This document shows, in pieces, positions 13,056-16,036 of a stretch of 16,036 bases of DNA. Origin of the DNA: an uncultured Beijerinckiaceae bacterium. Its GTDB lineage: Bacteria; Pseudomonadota; Alphaproteobacteria; Rhizobiales; Beijerinckiaceae. A program made the position numbers and the translations under genes. Under the pieces are notes generated by a model. The model saw only the letters and a program-made list of their open reading frames with translations. It had not been told where the DNA came from and searched no databases. Numbering within the stretch: position 1 is the first letter of the stretch; every line of letters starts with the position of its first letter. The stretch spans positions 1 through 16,036 of the forward strand of contig CALMRL010000444.1 of NCBI GenBank assembly GCA_937873345.1, in the 5' to 3' direction.

Positions 13056-15950
13056 ATGAAAAAGCCTGCCACCGCCTCCGCCGCCCCCGGCGGCTGGGAT
13101 CAATATCTTGCCCCCGCCCTCGGCAAGGAGATCGCCAAGCTCTTCGCCAAGCGCACCTCCAACCCTTTGAACGAGTTCATTGAGCGGGTGATCCGCCCGC
13201 AGCTCTTCAGCGGCACCGCCTATATTCCCGTCACCGACAACCCGAAGACGCCCGGTCGCAACCACCACTGGGCTGAGATGATTGCCAACGACACAGAGGT
13301 TGGTGAGGCGCACGGCATCGATGCACTCAGAGCGATGACGCTATTCGCCAACCAGCTTCTGGTCGCTCAGCCGACGATCGACGACGACCGCACCGTTGAG
13401 TACAAAGCGCCCTCCTTCCGGGTGTGTCGCGGGCGTTATCTCGTTCTTACACTTGAGTATGACGTATATAACCGCAAGTTCCTGGCCAATCAGATTTCAT
13501 TAGTTATGTTCGTCAAGAACATGCTTGAATGCCCAATGGGTAAGTTCTACAAAGCGTGCTCAAAGTTCTCTGACTTTGCGGGACTTTCCGTCGTCTACGG
13601 CGGCAACAAGAGCCTGCACATTCATGTCGTCTTCGATACCACGTTGGCTCACGAGACATTCGCGCTTGGTAATCGCGCGCCCAGTGACCTGCGCCGTGGC
13701 TACATGCTGCTTTGGGATCGCATCCGCAAGCTCTTCGAGGACATGATCGACACCGGCGGTCACAGCGCCGACCGGAACCTCCGCGCGCCCGAGGCGTATC
13801 GGCGTCTGCCACATGGGACCAGGAAGGCTGATGAAGGGCATCTTCTCGGCATTCCGAAGGGAATGGAAGTTCCGCAGATCACGCTTTGGGAGATGTTTCG
13901 GAATCGTTCGGGCGGCGATGCCATGTTCATCACCCCCGACACCTTTACGCCAGAGCCAGACATCGAGAGTAAGAAGGTGCGTCGATATCGTGCCGGGCGC
14001 ACCGGGCCGATGACGGCGGAGCAGGTGCGATACTGTGAGGACAGGCTGCGGAAGATGTTCTCAGGCTGGCCGCGCTTCAGCCACCTGGAGCAGAAGGGCG
14101 ATCGCTACGAAGCACGCTTCCTCAACTCGCCGAGCGACAGCACGCCGTCGTCAGTGCTGAAGGAGGACTACAGGACGATCTTGCTCGTCGGCACCGACGC
14201 CGAGCAGGTCACATCGCCTACGCTGCCGATGTCCCTTGGCGACATGCTGCGGATGTTCCGCGAACAGATGCCCGGCGGCGCGCAGGCTCCGCGCGACGAT
14301 CGCGACTTGAGCGAGGAGATGAAGTTCGTCCGCGTACTGGAAGATCGCTTCTCCACAAATGTCATCGACAAGGCGTCTGCCTACCGCGAGATGGAGAGCT
14401 TCCTCCTTGATACGGTTGCCGAGCTACCTTTGATGATGGTGGTCGGCCCCGAGGGGGCCAGCAAGACGACGACGCTGATGCGCGACTACCCCATCTCCGC
14501 CAAGCGGATGCGGGACCGTGGTGACAGCGAGCAGGGCATGTTCGCCTTCGCCGACTATAAGGCGGCTGAGCAAAAGTGCCAGAAGTTTAACGACTTTCAT
14601 GCTCGCGGTCGCTTCATCGGCGTCGTAGTGCCGAGCTTCACCCGCCTCTACGAGGAGGCACGTGGTGAACTCAAGCTTCCCGAGATAACACGTGAGGATG
14701 CGATCACTGGCGGCCACCTCAATCTACTTGCAGCCATACAGGCTCAGCAGCCGCAGGTGCTCGACTTCTTCAAGGACATGCACGAGAAGCTGTGGGCGAC
14801 GATCGGAATGAGGACGCCTGTGTTCTTCGTCGTGCATCAGACGATGCACTTCTGGAAGATGAACTCGCTCACCCGGTTGATGTGGGCGAGGTCATTCTAC
14901 ACAGAGCAGCAGGACTCAGAAGAAAGGTCGGCCTTGCTCCGCCAGGAGACCGTCATCGGCATCGCCGTGCACGATGAGATCAAGGTCGAGCACATCGTCG
15001 AGATGTGGCAGATTGAGGTTATCCGCTGGGTCAAGAAAGTCACGAGCCGGAAGCCATGGCAGGAGGGGCCTCGCGACCTCGCGAAGTGCTTGAAGAGCTT
15101 CAAAGCATTTGTTGGAACGAAGGGCCTGCCCGTCATCCGCGGACAGATGATCCCCGTGACCTTTGACGAAGTATGCCACATCGAGGGCTGGCTCAAAACC
15201 GATCCCGATCCGATCGTTGCTCGGGACTCCGGCGAGTACCAGATGAAGACCTTGTCGAAGGACGAGGACGGCGAGGAGCAGATCAACGCCTACGAGGCCG
15301 CGCACGGCGCCGAGTGGCGTGTCGACGAGCAGGATTGGTGGAACGGCCTTGCCCACCATGTCATCCTGCTGACAACCGAGAAGGTGCCGACGGCGCTCAT
15401 TGATGCGACGACCTCGAAGTGGAACATCTTCGAGCTGCGGGCTCCGAGGATGCCGAAGGACGTGGTGCAGACGTATCCGCAGCGCTCAATCACTGGCGAG
15501 AAACTTCCAGTGATCTGCGCCGAGTTCCGCGAGCTGCATCCCGACACGTTCATCATCTCGAACAAGGCCAAGACGGTCATCAACTCGATGCCGCACGTGA
15601 CCGCGCGTGGCAGCAACGACATGATCGGCAAGGATGTGATGCAGACGATGACCTACATGACGCCGTCGCAGTACGAGCGGCTCCAGGTGCTGAATGCCTG
15701 GACGGATCGCTCCGATCTCGTCGGCCTGCACCACATCGATGAGTTCAATCAGACGGCAGGGCGCAATCTCGGCTTCCGCTACCAGGAGGGCGTTACTCAC
15801 ACCTTGCTGATCAACCGTAGCCTGTTTCGTCTCCTCACCACCTCCTCGGCACTCTCCCACTCCCGCTACATCTGGCAGCCGCATCTCGACAAGGACCAGC
15901 GCCACGCCGCGAGGAAGGCTGCGGGTAGTTCGTCGTCGAGTCCGTCCTGA
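13056..15950 (+). CDS. Putative primase-helicase: AEP-like primase domain fused to an SF2-like helicase
   Basis: Numbering here is from an alternative GTG start at 13023 (975 aa); the ATG at 13056 is residue 12 and gives 964 aa. Primase half: a hydrophobic strand YLVLTLEYDVYN (139-150) in the place of the acidic metal motif, GGNKSLHIHVVFD (193-205), matching the AEP G-x-S-x-H signature, and D250-R-N-L-R-A-P...RLPHG (250-265), matching the D...R-L-x-R-L-P-G element of AEP primases. Helicase half: P-loop GPEGASKTT (475-483), DEIK (651-654) as motif II, GSNDMIGKDVMQT (863-875) as motif V and FNQTAGRNLGFR (908-919) as motif VI (Q-x-x-GR). Such fusions replicate plasmids and phages. The P-loop has Ser where Gly normally precedes Lys. 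Assignment by motif reading only. Confidence 0.72.
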   Translation: MKKPATASAAPGGWDQYLAPALGKEIAKLFAKRTSNPLNEFIERVIRPQLFSGTAYIPVTDNPKTPGRNHHWAEMIANDTEVGEAHGIDALRAMTLFANQLLVAQPTIDDDRTVEYKAPSFRVCRGRYLVLTLEYDVYNRKFLANQISLVMFVKNMLECPMGKFYKACSKFSDFAGLSVVYGGNKSLHIHVVFDTTLAHETFALGNRAPSDLRRGYMLLWDRIRKLFEDMIDTGGHSADRNLRAPEAYRRLPHGTRKADEGHLLGIPKGMEVPQITLWEMFRNRSGGDAMFITPDTFTPEPDIESKKVRRYRAGRTGPMTAEQVRYCEDRLRKMFSGWPRFSHLEQKGDRYEARFLNSPSDSTPSSVLKEDYRTILLVGTDAEQVTSPTLPMSLGDMLRMFREQMPGGAQAPRDDRDLSEEMKFVRVLEDRFSTNVIDKASAYREMESFLLDTVAELPLMMVVGPEGASKTTTLMRDYPISAKRMRDRGDSEQGMFAFADYKAAEQKCQKFNDFHARGRFIGVVVPSFTRLYEEARGELKLPEITREDAITGGHLNLLAAIQAQQPQVLDFFKDMHEKLWATIGMRTPVFFVVHQTMHFWKMNSLTRLMWARSFYTEQQDSEERSALLRQETVIGIAVHDEIKVEHIVEMWQIEVIRWVKKVTSRKPWQEGPRDLAKCLKSFKAFVGTKGLPVIRGQMIPVTFDEVCHIEGWLKTDPDPIVARDSGEYQMKTLSKDEDGEEQINAYEAAHGAEWRVDEQDWWNGLAHHVILLTTEKVPTALIDATTSKWNIFELRAPRMPKDVVQTYPQRSITGEKLPVICAEFRELHPDTFIISNKAKTVINSMPHVTARGSNDMIGKDVMQTMTYMTPSQYERLQVLNAWTDRSDLVGLHHIDEFNQTAGRNLGFRYQEGVTHTLLINRSLFRLLTTSSALSHSRYIWQPHLDKDQRHAARKAAGSSSSSPS

Positions 15951-16036
15951 GCCTGTTTCCCCACGATCATCTCGGTCATGGTCGCGGTGATCGCGCGGGG
16001 GATGGTGGTGATGCGGTTCTTCTTGGGAGTTCGAGT
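15866..16036 (-). CDS. Possible 3' end of a minus-strand gene (partial, right edge)
   Basis: A minus-strand frame enters at 16036 and runs 56 codons to TAG at 15866-15868. It begins with a basic segment (RTPKKNRITTIPRAITAT) and continues TEMIVGKQAQDGLDDELPAA. Codon third positions are GC-rich through the first ~30 codons. It overlaps the convergent end of the primase-helicase gene by 85 nt, which is long for two real genes, so its true stop may differ or the frame may be spurious. A plus-strand frame from ATG 15978 is also open to the edge. Family not recognised. Confidence 0.3.
   Translation of the reverse strand, partial: TRTPKKNRITTIPRAITATMTEMIVGKQAQDGLDDELPAAFLAAWRWSLSRCGCQM

Noticed and set aside
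1..16036. CRISPR arrays, insertion sequences, tRNA or rRNA genes, attachment-site repeats
   Set aside because: No regularly spaced repeats, transposase motifs, cloverleaf-like segments or long direct repeats were seen by eye on either strand.

Overview
The window looks like accessory DNA (genomic island, integrative element or large plasmid) from a high-GC alphaproteobacterium. My best guess is Hyphomicrobiales (the Bradyrhizobium / Methylobacterium / Bosea area). This rests on GC-ending codons and on small cysteine-containing proteins of a kind I recall from those genomes. There is no ribosomal, tRNA or core metabolic gene. Most genes are short, orphan-like and arranged in small co-oriented clusters. 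At least one gene (FRG family) and probably a second (HNH-like) are broken. Taxonomy and most functions are inferred from reading the sequence, with no database search.

Layout. 1-1945: an open frame running in from the left edge, then a minus-strand cluster of two small exported or membrane proteins followed by a frameshifted remnant, then a plus-strand secreted protein. 2099-3087: two minus-strand small genes (a four-cysteine protein and a helical 78-aa protein) divergent from a one-pass membrane protein. 3120-4437: a DUF2441-like protein converging on a DUF2628-type multi-pass membrane protein. 4544-7155: an XRE regulator followed by a tight five-gene plus-strand cluster (4945, 5166, 5460, 5777, 6367). 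Four of these five products carry paired cysteine motifs, and two neighbours share the same zinc-type module at identical residue positions. 7180-7698: a small minus-strand ORF and a second XRE regulator. 7809-9877: two plus-strand membrane-anchored proteins, the second a TPR plus retropepsin-like aspartic protease; a terminator hairpin and a promoter-like site lie between them. 9947-10810: an AT-richer FRG-domain gene interrupted by one in-frame TGA. 10971-11282: a small secreted four-cysteine protein. 11332-12482: a three-gene minus-strand operon of hypothetical proteins. 12570-15950: an acidic 136-aa protein followed by a roughly 965-aa protein that reads as an archaeo-eukaryotic-type primase fused to an SF2-like helicase. 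The right edge may hold the end of a minus-strand gene.

How the parts may fit (inference). The primase-helicase is the likeliest replication factor of a mobile element. The two XRE repressors bracket the cysteine-rich cluster and would suit control of element genes. The envelope proteins and the FRG gene look like cargo. The best candidates for undescribed biology are the primase-helicase with its altered Walker A motif, the tandem cysteine-module cluster, and the membrane-tethered TPR-protease.
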